A stretch of 64,000 nt of DNA from an uncultured Synechococcus sp. (GCA_937911865.1 CALDSK010000307.1:18521-82520); one strand, 5' to 3'. Shown: positions 27,837-37,209, counted from the stretch's first letter. Numbers and translations are program-made. Notes: generated by a model from the sequence alone, not told the origin.

Positions 27837-28892
27837 ATGCCTACAGAGCTAAGTAGCGAACGCCATAGAGGCACAAATCAGATAGAGTATCGCTATGGGG
27901 TTTTTCCTCTAAAGGTATTTCCAAGCGTTTTTATGGCATCTTTGCAGCACTTTTTAGACACGCTCTATGACCGCTACCGCAATGTAAGCGATGGACACCT
28001 AGCCAGCTATATTCCCGAGCTGACAAAAGCAGATAAAGATTGGTTTGGCATCAGTGTGGTGACAACGGATGGGCAAATTTTCGAGGTCGGCGACGTTGGC
28101 CAATCGTTCACTATTCAGTCTGTTTCTAAGGTATTTGCCTACGGATTAGCTCTAGAAGATCGAGGCAGAGCGGAACTATTAGACAAAGTGGGCGTAGAGC
28201 CGACGGGCGATCCGTTTAATTCGCTGATTCGGCTAGACGAAGACTCGAAGCGACCGTTTAATCCCATGATTAATGCAGGCGCGATCGCAACAACTAGCCT
28301 AATCAACGGAGCCGACCCAACCGATAAACTCAACCGACTGCTAGCAATGTTTGAACGGTATCTCGACCACGATGTTGTGATTGATATGCCCACGTTTATG
28401 TCAGAGCGTTCTACAGGCCATCGAAACCGAGCAATGGCGCATCTGATGCTCAACTTTGACATGATTGAGCAAGATATTTACTCGGCGCTAGATCTCTACT
28501 TTCAGCAGTGTTCAGTGATGGTGAACTGTCAGGACCTAGCGATGATGGCAGCAACACTCGCAAACCAGGGGCAGCAGCCAGTGACCAAGCGGCAAGCGCT
28601 AGAAGGTGACTACGTACGCGATTTGCTAAGCGTAATGTACACCTGCGGAATGTACAACCGAGCCGGTGAATGGGCCTACCGGGTGGGCATTCCGGCTAAG
28701 AGCGGCGTATCAGGTGGCATTATTGCAGTCGTGCCCGGAAGAGCAGGGATTGCGACATTTTCACCGCTAATCGACAAAAACGGCAACAGCGTACGCGGGC
28801 TAAAAGTGTTTGAAGCGCTCAGCCAGGAGTATGGGCTGCACCTGTTCGATCTGTCGATGGGACGCTGCGTGTTTAGTCAGGCCCTAGAGTAA
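27837..28892 (+). CDS. glsA: Glutaminase A
   Basis: A serine-type glutaminase (glutamine to glutamate plus ammonia), 351 aa from the ATG at 27837. The TTG at 27810 and the ATG at 27933 are alternatives; the last would give 319 aa, closest to the usual ~310. The beta-lactamase-like catalytic SxxK is in FTIQSVSKVFAYGLALED. Other signatures are NPMINAGAIATTSLI, VDVV-type helix ERSTGHRNRAMAHLM, YFQQCSVMVNCQDLAMMAATLANQG and the C-terminal GIPAKSGVSGGIIAVVPGRAGIATFSP. It belongs to nitrogen metabolism and is not linked to other nitrogen genes here. Confidence 0.93.
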   Translation: MPTELSSERHRGTNQIEYRYGVFPLKVFPSVFMASLQHFLDTLYDRYRNVSDGHLASYIPELTKADKDWFGISVVTTDGQIFEVGDVGQSFTIQSVSKVFAYGLALEDRGRAELLDKVGVEPTGDPFNSLIRLDEDSKRPFNPMINAGAIATTSLINGADPTDKLNRLLAMFERYLDHDVVIDMPTFMSERSTGHRNRAMAHLMLNFDMIEQDIYSALDLYFQQCSVMVNCQDLAMMAATLANQGQQPVTKRQALEGDYVRDLLSVMYTCGMYNRAGEWAYRVGIPAKSGVSGGIIAVVPGRAGIATFSPLIDKNGNSVRGLKVFEALSQEYGLHLFDLSMGRCVFSQALE

Positions 28893-28925
28893 AGTGTGCA
28901 ATTAATGCAGTGAACGGTTCGGCTA

Positions 28926-29759
28926 TCAGCGCTCAGGATTAAAAAATTCGAGTAGTGTATCTATGACCTCGCTACTACTGTTATCTAGCAGCATAACGTG
29001 GCCAGAGTTGTTGAAATAAGCAGTCTGTATAGGGTGCTGAATGCGCTGCTGCATTATAGGGAGAACAACAGGGGGAATGACAGCGTCATGTTGGCTGTGG
29101 ATGCCCAGAATAGGACAGCGAACCTTGGTCAGTTGCCGTTGAGCACTGTGACCGGTACGCCAAAGGGCACCGAGAGCATGAGAATGAAAGAAACTATAGC
29201 CAGGCAGATAAAAGGGCTCTGCATGAGGAGCCTCAAGCGTGAAAGGCAGCCAGCTGAGCAGTGGGATAAGCAGCTCGGCTTTTTTGGCCAAGCGCAGTGC
29301 AGGAGAGATAACAGCGCAGCGCTCTAGACGACCTTCTGCAGCCATGATAAGCGCGATCGCACCTCCCATAGAAAAGCCCATCATACTGACATAGCGATAG
29401 TGTTGCTTTGCCCTGGCAATCTCTTGACGAGCCGCGCTGAGCAAGTCATCTTCGCGGAGTTTGGCAAAGGCCTTAGTTTGTTCAGCGGGCTCCTTGTAGC
29501 CATGGCCAGGCAGTAAGGGCGCAAAGGCAGCCACATTTATCTGAGGTAGCGCATTCACAGCAGGCGCGACCTCGTAAGGAGTCCCCGTAAAGCCATGAAC
29601 GCAGATTACAGCAGTGTCTGTATGAGTAGAAGGCTTTTTCCATAGAGGAACAGCTTCAGGCAGAAGCTGTTTCTGGTGATCTGAGCAGAGGGGCTGAAAG
29701 GCAGAATAATAGGGCTGCATAGACCAAGACTGCACAGGCCAAGACTGCATAGACTGCAT
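28926..29759 (-). CDS. Alpha/beta hydrolase (Est30-like carboxylesterase)
   Basis: 277 aa. Catalytic triad Ser130 (GFSMGG), Asp225 (HSQHDAVIPP) and His254 (SGHVMLL). The oxyanion region is CVHGFTGTPYEV and a lid contains PLLPGHGYKEPAE. The pattern matches the monoacylglycerol lipase/Est30 group. The N-terminal QSMQSWPVQSWSMQP is repeat-derived, so the true start may be the ATG of MQPYYSAF (residue 14). It faces glsA convergently with a 33-bp gap. Confidence 0.85.
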   Translation of the reverse strand: MQSMQSWPVQSWSMQPYYSAFQPLCSDHQKQLLPEAVPLWKKPSTHTDTAVICVHGFTGTPYEVAPAVNALPQINVAAFAPLLPGHGYKEPAEQTKAFAKLREDDLLSAARQEIARAKQHYRYVSMMGFSMGGAIALIMAAEGRLERCAVISPALRLAKKAELLIPLLSWLPFTLEAPHAEPFYLPGYSFFHSHALGALWRTGHSAQRQLTKVRCPILGIHSQHDAVIPPVVLPIMQQRIQHPIQTAYFNNSGHVMLLDNSSSEVIDTLLEFFNPER

Positions 29760-29811
29760 AGGCCAAGACTGTGCAGATAAAAATTAAAGCACTAATGCCA
29801 TGATACGTTCC

Positions 29812-29871
29812 CAGAGGAGTGGCACACAGAGGAATGGCACACAGAGGAGTAGCAATTGGAGGAGTGGCAAG
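29812..29871. repeat. 15-bp tandem repeat, four units
   Basis: Units start at 29812, 29827, 29842 and 29857 (CAGAGGAGTGGCACA and variants), between the esterase start and the dioxygenase stop. Confidence 0.9.
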
Positions 29872-29890
29872 AAATATCGATCGATCTAGG

Positions 29891-31654
29891 CTAGGCGATC
29901 TTCCGCCATGGCTGGAAGCCGTTAGTCAGACCGTACAAAGCTGGCGAAAGCGCAGGATAGTGACGGCGAAGAACGGTTAGAAAGCTATTTTCCTCTATCC
30001 AGTCCAGCCCAAACTGGGTGTAGATTTCTGCTCGATAGTCTTCCGTAAAAAAGCGATCGCTCTTTAGCCGCCTAGAAGCCATCAAGATAAAGACCCTAAA
30101 TGCCGTATCGCTAAACCCAAATCCTTCAGGCAACTCCTCAGCAAACAGCCCAATCATCAAATCAACACTGTCAATGTCATTGTTGTAAACCTCACGTAGC
30201 TCCTTCGCCCACTGCGGATTTCCAGTAAGCTCCTCAAAAGAAGACACGCGCTCTTTTCCAACAATCTCACGGAAGCGGTTGTAGCGAGGCACACCGCGCT
30301 CACGGTCTCTTAGAATATCGACAGCAGCCAGATCAAAAGCGTCTGTAGCCCCATCTTTCATCAGCGCCCGCAGAAAATTAGGATAGTTGTGCAGCGTAAT
30401 CGCGCCAGGATATTGAATACCAAATGAGTACAAAGAATCTTCTACAGGCAAAGACTGCATCGCAGAGCGAGCACGCTTACCAAACACATCTGGAAACGCT
30501 TTAGTGACCAAATGTTCACCGCTACGATGCGCATAAAAATTTATCTCGTCAGGAATCAGTGGATGCATTCTATACACCGAAACAAACTCTTCCGTTAAAT
30601 AGTAGGGAGCCGCATGATGATCGGTTGCGGAGCCCACAATACCACTCAGCAGCTCATCTTCACCAATATGCCCGACAACCTTTTTCACACCTCTACCCAA
30701 CAGCCCCCACCAGTTTGCATTCATAGCAATTTGGGTCGTCGGATTCGGCAAAATAGCTGGCGTCCACTCTACCGTATGAATCTTGGCGAGCAGCGCTGCT
30801 GTAATCAGTCTAGCCTTGTCAAACAGCTGAGAGTCATCCCAGCTAGGATAGCGCTGCTGCAAGCGAGCGCAGATCGTATTGTGCTCCTTGATAAAAAGCG
30901 TATGCAGCATACTCAGGCCAATCCACCAGCCGCCTGCCGAGCCTGGAAACCCAACGAGATCAATCCCCTGTGCCTCATCCAATGGCAAAAATCCATCTTC
31001 ACCTATCAGCATTTTGCCGCTTTGATGCGTCCGCAGCCGCTCTAGCGTCTCCTCATCGCTGCCATACAACTGCGAAGCGTCCCACCAGTGCGTTACCTTG
31101 TTGATAAAGGTAGCAGGGCGCTTGTTGTCATCCGTGCGAGAAGGATCTTTGAGCGTTTTCTCCACCTTCAGCGGCGGCGCGTCAGGCTGTTCTGGTTGAG
31201 TTTGAGCCGGTGGAATCGAAATATGCTCGCCCGGCTGATTGTCGCCATGAGTAAACCAGTCGTGAGTTTGAAACTGAATCCACGAGGCAGCATGGAGATT
31301 AAGAATAGTAGCTGGAATAAAGCGATCGCGCTTAAGCAAAACGCTGCTAACTAAGCGAGGGTTAGGCTTCAGTAAATTTTTCTCATCAACATTAGACTCT
31401 GCTAGCGGGCTATTGCGACCAAAACGAGTACCGGCCATACCCATTTCTGGCTGACTCAGGTCATTAAAACTGCCGTCAGCCATGCGAGCAACAAAGTGCC
31501 GACCGTCAGAACTGGGCTGAGGTTTGGGCAGCGCCTCTTTATCTAAAAGATGAGACGTATCGCGCAGGTTTTTCTCACGCAGCGTATTGCGAAATTGCAC
31601 CAGCTGAAGCAGAGCCAGCGGAGTGGGTAGCTTGTGCCAGGGAATTTTAAACAT
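29891..31654 (-). CDS. Heme dioxygenase of the peroxidase-cyclooxygenase superfamily (alpha-DOX/PGHS-like)
   Basis: A 587-aa heme peroxidase-like protein. The distal-side QFQTHDWFTHG places His131 near the heme. The proximal ligand is His364 in EFVSVYRMHPLIPD. Tyr361 lies three residues before His364, the same spacing as the radical-forming Tyr385/His388 of cyclooxygenases and the equivalent pair of plant alpha-dioxygenases. This argues for fatty-acid oxygenation rather than simple peroxidation. Other superfamily segments are KVTHWWDASQLYGSDEET and FIKEHNTICARL. It is the second gene of an operon, 66 bp after a cytochrome P450-like gene, and probably acts on fatty acids to make oxylipins. Confidence 0.85.
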   Translation of the reverse strand: MFKIPWHKLPTPLALLQLVQFRNTLREKNLRDTSHLLDKEALPKPQPSSDGRHFVARMADGSFNDLSQPEMGMAGTRFGRNSPLAESNVDEKNLLKPNPRLVSSVLLKRDRFIPATILNLHAASWIQFQTHDWFTHGDNQPGEHISIPPAQTQPEQPDAPPLKVEKTLKDPSRTDDNKRPATFINKVTHWWDASQLYGSDEETLERLRTHQSGKMLIGEDGFLPLDEAQGIDLVGFPGSAGGWWIGLSMLHTLFIKEHNTICARLQQRYPSWDDSQLFDKARLITAALLAKIHTVEWTPAILPNPTTQIAMNANWWGLLGRGVKKVVGHIGEDELLSGIVGSATDHHAAPYYLTEEFVSVYRMHPLIPDEINFYAHRSGEHLVTKAFPDVFGKRARSAMQSLPVEDSLYSFGIQYPGAITLHNYPNFLRALMKDGATDAFDLAAVDILRDRERGVPRYNRFREIVGKERVSSFEELTGNPQWAKELREVYNNDIDSVDLMIGLFAEELPEGFGFSDTAFRVFILMASRRLKSDRFFTEDYRAEIYTQFGLDWIEENSFLTVLRRHYPALSPALYGLTNGFQPWRKIA

Positions 31655-31720
31655 ACTAACCTCTCTCGTTAAGTCTTTTTATTACTAGAGTTTGTCAATC
31701 AAGAGCTATGCACTCACCCT

Positions 31721-32629
31721 CTATTCGTCTCTAAGCGCTTGTTGTAAGTCCTGCATAAAACTCATAAAAAAGTCTTTAAAGACGCAGGCTCGCTCTGAGG
31801 TTCCAGTACCAAAGGTAAACCAAATATTCTTAGTCTCAGCAGCAGCTTCAGCAATCTTGAAAATAATCACAGTCTCCCCTGGCGTAATAGGAGAATCCAG
31901 CAGTCCATCAAAGGTTGAAGATCTCACCGCAATTCTGGGTGTTTGAGTAGTAGGCGCATATTCTGTAAAAATATCTTCAATCGGTCTCTCTAAATTCTGA
32001 TACAAGACTTTGAGCGAGCCTACAGTAGACTGCACAACCTCTCCAATGTTATGCCCTATATCTAAAACGTGAACGTCTTTGGGCAGCGCATGTTCACAGT
32101 AGTTCATAATCTTAGTCTGAGACTGAACGCCCTTCTCATACTGTGGGGGAACGACCGCTTCAGTCAATTCTTGAACGGTATGTTTAGCAGCCTCTACAAT
32201 CCCAGCAGGGACAGGAGTTCCAAAGAATCTCTTATTGACGATCTGCACCATTTCGTTGGCCAACACGTCGTCTGCGGCATTGGTTTTAAGCAAATGAGCA
32301 ACTCTTTGTACGTCGCTTTGGCTGTAGCCCTCAGCAGTCTTTTCTTCAAGATAGGTTCTTCTGGCCACATAGCTCGGCTCAAACGTAGGTTCAAAAGGAC
32401 AAAACCAAAGATCGCGCGCTTGATCATAAAATTTAGTCGAGCGAAAGTAGAGACGAACCCACAGCGGCAAGTCTTTCGTCGGATAAGCATGTAGCCTATC
32501 AACATCTCCAGAAGCTTCAATCTGCCTAATTTGGTCTGGATTGGAAACAGTAACCAGATCTAGCAAGAAAGGGACTTTCACTCTAGAAGGTGGAGATTCG
32601 GACTTTCTTTGAGAAGTAGTATTCACCAT
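31721..32629 (-). CDS. Cytochrome P450-like protein, short and divergent
   Basis: 302 aa. I do not recognise a close family, but the C-terminal third has P450 layout: a proline/arginine segment (TEYAPTTQTPRIAVRSSTF), then a 'PITPGETVIIFKIAEA' strand like the P450 'I-x-x-G-x-x-V', then FTFGTGTSERACVFKDFF resembling the heme loop FGxGxxxC, with Cys282. The loop has two extra residues before the Cys, and the ExxR arginine is not evident. The N-terminal part (VTVSNPDQIRQIEASGDVDR) also recalls P450 'v.d.d.i..i....'. At ~300 aa it is shorter than normal P450s (~400-500). It precedes the heme dioxygenase in the same operon, recalling fungal DOX-P450 fusions. Confidence 0.45.
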   Translation of the reverse strand: MVNTTSQRKSESPPSRVKVPFLLDLVTVSNPDQIRQIEASGDVDRLHAYPTKDLPLWVRLYFRSTKFYDQARDLWFCPFEPTFEPSYVARRTYLEEKTAEGYSQSDVQRVAHLLKTNAADDVLANEMVQIVNKRFFGTPVPAGIVEAAKHTVQELTEAVVPPQYEKGVQSQTKIMNYCEHALPKDVHVLDIGHNIGEVVQSTVGSLKVLYQNLERPIEDIFTEYAPTTQTPRIAVRSSTFDGLLDSPITPGETVIIFKIAEAAAETKNIWFTFGTGTSERACVFKDFFMSFMQDLQQALRDE

Positions 32630-33055
32630 GGGAAGCTTTTTCGTGATGGTGTGGCGCTTGCAGCACAGTCTGACAGATTGTGATTTGCCGGCAGGTATAG
32701 CAATGCACTTTTATGTTGTTGGCTTTGCGTTGTTGACTTTTCGCTGTTGGGAAAGGGCGGTGGCCTTTCGCTGTGCTCTTTCGCATTATTGTAGTAAGCA
32801 AAGTTTATTGTAGTCAGCAGTGCGGAAAGCTACAGTAGCAAATGTTAGCGAGTTCCTGCTCAATTTACAATCTCTTCGAAGTCAAAAACTTTTGACTCAG
32901 TTTGCCACCGCATCTCTGCGTCTGCTTCCTGTAATAGTTAAAGCTTTAATAAATTTCTCATCACAAGTCACTGCCCTACCTCAATCATTGACTACCCTTC
33001 AAATTAAAGATCAAGGTAAAAATTGATATTTAGAAGTTGATTGGAGGAAATGAGT
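32630..33055. other. Divergent promoter region, P450-like gene / PEP-CTERM gene
   Basis: No supported gene. GGAGG at 33043-33047 is the ribosome site of the PEP-CTERM gene. A CTTTTCGCTGTTGGGAAAGGGC-type imperfect repeat with TTTCGCTGTGCTCTTTCGC occurs around 32735-32785. Confidence 0.5.
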
Positions 33056-34243
33056 ATGTTCGCGATTAAGGGAATTCAGCTGTTGATTACAACGGGCCTT
33101 AGCGTCGCAGCCCTCTCTAGTGGGAATGCTCAAGCCTTCACTTTCACTGAGATCGCCAACACCAACACATCGGACTTCACAGATTTTCAGGCGACTGCTA
33201 TTAACGATCTAGGCGAAGTCGCTTTTACCGCTGAAGCCGCCGGGCAGCTTGGCATCTTTCAAGGAGACGGCGGCGCGATTACACCCCTGTTTCCTTCTAG
33301 TTTAGGGTTGAACACTGTTGAGGGCATTGACTTCAACAGTGCTGGCGTTGTCGCCTTTACTGAGAACAGTACTCCTGGCGTTTTCACCAGTGATGGCACA
33401 GTCTCTACACTCATCATCAACCCAGACACCGCGCTCGGCCAAATTGGTTTTCTTCCCGACGCCTTCTCAGCTCCTGACATTAATGAATCGGGTGCCATTG
33501 CTGTCGTAGCGAATAACTTTGGCTCTGGTGAGCAAGCGCTCTATCTAACCGAAGCAGGCGTCGGTTCAACAATCGCCGAAGCTCCTGAATTTGACATCTT
33601 CAGATTTTCACTCAACAACAACAACGAAGTGACCTTCTTCGCCATCAGCGGTGCAGCGCCCGATGGAGATGCCATTTTTCTCAGTGAAGACGGTGGCGCG
33701 CCTACGCCATTGCCCGACCCGTTAGGCTTCGGTACTATCGAGGGCCCTACACTCAACGACGGTGGCACAGTTGCATATGACACCCTGTTCGTAAATGATG
33801 AAGGCGCAGCTGTACAAGGCATCTTCATCCAGAACGGTGAAGAGGTAACACTCATAGCCGACAACACTGGTGATTTTAACAGTTTAGACAGACCCGCCAT
33901 CAACAATGCAGGCGAGCTGGTGTTTCTAGCCCAGCTAGAAACCGGTGAATCTGGACTGTTTTCAGGGTCAGATCCAGTGGGCGATCGCATTATTGCCACT
34001 GGTGACGACCTTTTTGGCGCGACCGTCACCGGATTAGACTTCACACAGCAGACTGGCTTAAACAACTCGGGGCAATTGACCTTTAACGCCAGCTTTGCAG
34101 ACGGCAGCATTGGCGTTTATCGCGCCGATCCAGAAGAGGGCAATCCACAACCTGTTCCTGAACCAACCGCAGTCTTAACAACACTTGTCGTAGGCATTGT
34201 TGGACTTGCCAGCCAACAGCGCAGTCGCAACCCTCGCGCCTGA
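33056..34243 (+). CDS. PEP-CTERM surface protein with repeated beta-strand motifs
   Basis: 395 aa. ATG 33056 is preferred because GGAGG lies 8 nt upstream; the TTG 33041 and ATG 33050 overlap or crowd it. Signal peptide MFAIKGIQLLITTGLSVAALSSGNAQA. The body contains about six repeats ending in 'INxxGEVAF'-like strands (AINDLGEVAFTA, DFNSAGVVAF, DINESGAIAVVA, SLNNNNEVTFFA, TLNDGGTVAYD, AINNAGELVFLA, GLNNSGQLTF), likely a beta-propeller. The C-terminus is a PEP-CTERM sorting signal: PVPEPTAVL, a hydrophobic helix (TTLVVGIVGLA) and a basic end QQRSRNPRA. It would be processed by an exosortase, not encoded here, and exported to the surface. Confidence 0.88.
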   Translation: MFAIKGIQLLITTGLSVAALSSGNAQAFTFTEIANTNTSDFTDFQATAINDLGEVAFTAEAAGQLGIFQGDGGAITPLFPSSLGLNTVEGIDFNSAGVVAFTENSTPGVFTSDGTVSTLIINPDTALGQIGFLPDAFSAPDINESGAIAVVANNFGSGEQALYLTEAGVGSTIAEAPEFDIFRFSLNNNNEVTFFAISGAAPDGDAIFLSEDGGAPTPLPDPLGFGTIEGPTLNDGGTVAYDTLFVNDEGAAVQGIFIQNGEEVTLIADNTGDFNSLDRPAINNAGELVFLAQLETGESGLFSGSDPVGDRIIATGDDLFGATVTGLDFTQQTGLNNSGQLTFNASFADGSIGVYRADPEEGNPQPVPEPTAVLTTLVVGIVGLASQQRSRNPRA

Positions 34244-34248
34244 GCAAA

Positions 34249-35661
34249 CTACGGGACTAAAACAATATCGTGAGCACCTCTCACAACATCTAACCTGTAG
34301 CCCGTACGCTCTAAACGGGGTGACGCGCCTTTAACCACATTCCAGAATTCGACCGCACCCTCCTCGGGCATCGGTTCACGGTAATTGAAGACGACTACTG
34401 CGATCGCATTTCCAGAAGCATCAAAGGTTGCCTGTTCAGGCAAAAGCCCTTCAAATCCGTATTCTTCAATCGTATTCAATTGACCAGTCAGCGGATCAAA
34501 CTGTACCAAAGACAGAGAGCTATAGGGTTTACCACGCCATGCAGGAAGAAAGCGAGGTAAATAGGTCCGGCGCATATTGACAGTCGCTAATAGCGAGTTA
34601 TCTGGGCTCAGGGCAAACCCTTCTGGACTGAGCCCAACCTTCACTCTAGAAACCAATCTAAAAGGATCTTCAGCCTCAGGATCGAATTCAAGTGCAATCA
34701 TCTCTCCTGATGTGTTTAACAAATAGCTCAAAATAGAATCGCCATAGAGACCCCACTTAAGATCTGGCACCAACAAAAAGCGACCATCGCTAGTAAATCG
34801 GGGGTTGCTTAAATAATTTCCAACTACTAGCGGGTCGCCCATAGCATCAACAGAAACCGCGTCATCCGTTGATTGAACCCGGTAGAGCCCTACCTGGCGA
34901 TTTTGCCCCTGCACAATAGCCATATACTGACCTGAAGGATGCCAGATAGCGGTCTGATTATCTTCGCGCATATCACCCGACGCCGTACCCGACGCCGTAC
35001 CCGATGCTGTTAGATCAGACTGCATGGAAATATAGGTACGCAATCCTAAGCGACCATCGGGCTGCAATTCTACAATCAGCAATTCCCTACCAGGTTCATC
35101 CAGATTAACCGCTAAAAACTCACCATTCGGGCTGATGCTAATGTGCTCTGGATTACGTCCAACATCAACTGATTCAACCACTGTAGGTTGCGATCGCCTA
35201 GAAATATCAACAACAGTCAGCCGACTTCCTGCCGGCATTTGGTCAATGTCTTCTAGTTTGTTAATTCCGTCTTCAGGACGAGCGCGCGTTTCAACAACAT
35301 AGGCTCGCTGACCGTCTGGAGAAACGGCAATCACCTGCGGCCACGACATCACCGAATTAGAGACTGGAACAGTAGCAACCGCGGGTTGCTCAGCATTCAA
35401 CGCAAGCTCAACCAGCGTCAGTGTATCCTCAACCCCAGGGACACGATCAAGATTAGCATCGCCATAAGCAGTTGCCACCATGTCAGCGTCAGAAGCTATC
35501 AGTAAGGCCTCCCCCGTAAACTGAACTGTTGAATTATCAAAAATTGGCGCAATCCTAACAGGTTCAATCAGCTGCAGCAGGCCGTATATTACCAGCGCAC
35601 ACAACAAACCTGCGCAGAAAAGCAGTCCGCGTCTCAACCACTTCGACTTTAAAATGCTCAT
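34249..35661 (-). CDS. Membrane-anchored beta-propeller protein (YncE/lactonase-like)
   Basis: 470 aa. One N-terminal membrane helix (LLFCAGLLCALVIYGLLQLI) is followed by a periplasmic seven-bladed-propeller-like domain. Blade strands include VIAVSPDGQRAYVVETR, HISISPNGEFLAVNLDEPG, AIWHPSGQYMAIVQ, NPRFTSDGRFLLVPDL, GFALSPDNSLLATVNM and ATFDASGNAIAVVVF. Ala-Ser-Gly-Thr repeats (near 34980) form a short linker encoded by a 15-bp duplication. The substrate is unknown. It is divergent from the LysR gene at 35786, which is therefore its likely regulator. It ends 5 bp from the convergent PEP-CTERM gene. Confidence 0.75.
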   Translation of the reverse strand: MSILKSKWLRRGLLFCAGLLCALVIYGLLQLIEPVRIAPIFDNSTVQFTGEALLIASDADMVATAYGDANLDRVPGVEDTLTLVELALNAEQPAVATVPVSNSVMSWPQVIAVSPDGQRAYVVETRARPEDGINKLEDIDQMPAGSRLTVVDISRRSQPTVVESVDVGRNPEHISISPNGEFLAVNLDEPGRELLIVELQPDGRLGLRTYISMQSDLTASGTASGTASGDMREDNQTAIWHPSGQYMAIVQGQNRQVGLYRVQSTDDAVSVDAMGDPLVVGNYLSNPRFTSDGRFLLVPDLKWGLYGDSILSYLLNTSGEMIALEFDPEAEDPFRLVSRVKVGLSPEGFALSPDNSLLATVNMRRTYLPRFLPAWRGKPYSSLSLVQFDPLTGQLNTIEEYGFEGLLPEQATFDASGNAIAVVVFNYREPMPEEGAVEFWNVVKGASPRLERTGYRLDVVRGAHDIVLVP

Positions 35662-35753
35662 TTTCTCTACTCTGCAAGGGGGCGCTTATCGCCATTCCCC
35701 ACCAGCCTATGCTGCGAGAAAAGTGTTGTCCAATTCATTTTTAGACTTAGACT

Positions 35754-35770
35754 AATAACCTAAAGTTATT
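35754..35770. promoter_or_regulatory. Candidate LysR operator (T-N11-A dyad)
   Basis: AATAAC (35754-35759) is inverted as GTTATT (35765-35770). The inner TAACCTAAAGTTA fits the LysR T-N11-A box. It is centred about 24 bp before the LysR GTG and 100 bp before the divergent propeller gene. Confidence 0.6.
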
Positions 35771-35785
35771 AACAAAGCTAACCTT

Positions 35786-36679
35786 GTGGACTTTCGACAG
35801 ATTCAGTACTTCATTGCGATCGCAGAAGACCTGCACTTCAATCGAGCAGCAGATCGTTTGCAAATCACTCAGCCAGCGCTTAGCAAACAAATCGCTAGCC
35901 TAGAAAAAATGCTAGGTGTACAGCTACTCTTCCGTACGAAACGAACCGTAGAACTCACCCATGCCGGTCAAACCTTTCTGCGCCAAGCCCGCCAGCTAGT
36001 ACACCAAAGAGAAAAGGCTATTGAGATCACCAGACGTACCGGCTCTGGCGACATTGGTCATTTGACCATCAGCTTTACTAAAACAGCGACACAGACGGTA
36101 CTCCCTTCACTGCTCCGTCAATTTCTACAGCGCTATCCCAAAGTAGAAATTGACATGATAGAGCTAGCCACAGAAGCACAGGTAGCCGCCCTCAATCAGA
36201 ACGCCGTTGACCTCGCCTTTCTACATCCTCCTATCGATCAGCGTGGACTACAGGTCCATCCAATTCTAAAAGAGAGTTTTGTCGCGGTGCTTCCTTTAGA
36301 CCACTCATTAGGGCAACGCAGTGCTGTTTCTATAGAAGCGCTAGCTAACGAGCCCCTAATCATTCATCCGCGCAAAGAAGGGCCGGCGCTTTATGATGGA
36401 TTTCTACAGGTCTGTCAAGCATCTGGATTTCAGCCCAAAATTATCAAAGAATCTATCTCGCTACAAACGCGCCTGTGTTTTGTTGCCGCAGGTATCGGCA
36501 TCACCTTTGTCTCCGATCGCTTTCAGTCTCTTGTTGGTAAAAACGTAATTTGTAGGCCACTCAAAAACTGTCCCGTATTTCTTGAGTTTGGGGCGGCTTG
36601 GCGTCAGCGTTCCACTAATCCTGCGCTTCTAAACGCCACAAAAATACTAGATAAACTACTGGCAACCGCTAAGTTATGA
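35786..36679 (+). CDS. LysR-family transcriptional regulator
   Basis: 297 aa, GTG start at 35786 giving the canonical N-terminus MDFRQIQYFIAIAEDLHFNRAADRLQITQPALSKQIASLEKMLG (winged HTH, residues 1-60). The effector domain starts near residue 90 (GHLTISFTKTATQTVLPSLL). The DNA-binding part resembles the CatR/BenM/CbbR-type subgroup. It is transcribed away from the propeller gene and probably autoregulated through the dyad at 35754-35770. The inducer is unknown. Confidence 0.9.
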   Translation: MDFRQIQYFIAIAEDLHFNRAADRLQITQPALSKQIASLEKMLGVQLLFRTKRTVELTHAGQTFLRQARQLVHQREKAIEITRRTGSGDIGHLTISFTKTATQTVLPSLLRQFLQRYPKVEIDMIELATEAQVAALNQNAVDLAFLHPPIDQRGLQVHPILKESFVAVLPLDHSLGQRSAVSIEALANEPLIIHPRKEGPALYDGFLQVCQASGFQPKIIKESISLQTRLCFVAAGIGITFVSDRFQSLVGKNVICRPLKNCPVFLEFGAAWRQRSTNPALLNATKILDKLLATAKL

Positions 36680-36738
36680 GGACACATTTAACGTAGTGTA
36701 GCTTTCAATTAATGCTTAGCGATTAGCGAGCAGCTCGC

Positions 36739-37209
36739 TCATAGAACAGCCTTCTTCATCAACTTTAGAACCATCTCATTGCTTTTCTCATATCCCAGGC
36801 TAGAGTAGAGCTTTTCGCCAGCATCAGAAGCATGCAGAACGACCTGTGTACAGCCGATTTCCTCTAAGTAGCTCGCTGCTCTACGCATCAGCTCTGTTGC
36901 GACACCTTGTCTTCTATAAGTAGAATCCACGTAAACGCCCCAAATATAGCCCTTCTGATAGGCTGTACTCACCATCGGATAGAGTTCTAGTATCTGACAG
37001 CTCGCTGATCCGACAATCTTCCCTTCCATCTCCGCAACGAAGCACTTGTACGCCAGTTCCTCGCGAGCACGCGCAATAAACCGAGTTGTTCTTTCTAGCC
37101 AGTCTTTGCGAATAGACTCAGGCGGAAAACCTAGCTCTGGAAAAATTGAGCGTAGATGCGCGGCCACCAAACTCTCATCATCTTTTACTGCTTCACGAAT
37201 AGTCAGCAT
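36739..37209 (-). CDS. GNAT-family N-acetyltransferase
   Basis: 156 aa from the ATG at 37207-37209 (MLTIREAVKDDESL), chosen because GGAAAG sits just upstream. A GTG at 37230 is seven codons earlier. The acetyl-CoA motif A is GVYVDSTYRRQGVATELMRRAASYL (Q/RxxGxA form). Motif B is VLHASDAGEKLYSSLGYEKSNEMVLKL. The substrate is undetermined. It lies upstream of a 16-bp tandem repeat and the EamA gene; no functional link is evident. Confidence 0.88.
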   Translation of the reverse strand: MLTIREAVKDDESLVAAHLRSIFPELGFPPESIRKDWLERTTRFIARAREELAYKCFVAEMEGKIVGSASCQILELYPMVSTAYQKGYIWGVYVDSTYRRQGVATELMRRAASYLEEIGCTQVVLHASDAGEKLYSSLGYEKSNEMVLKLMKKAVL

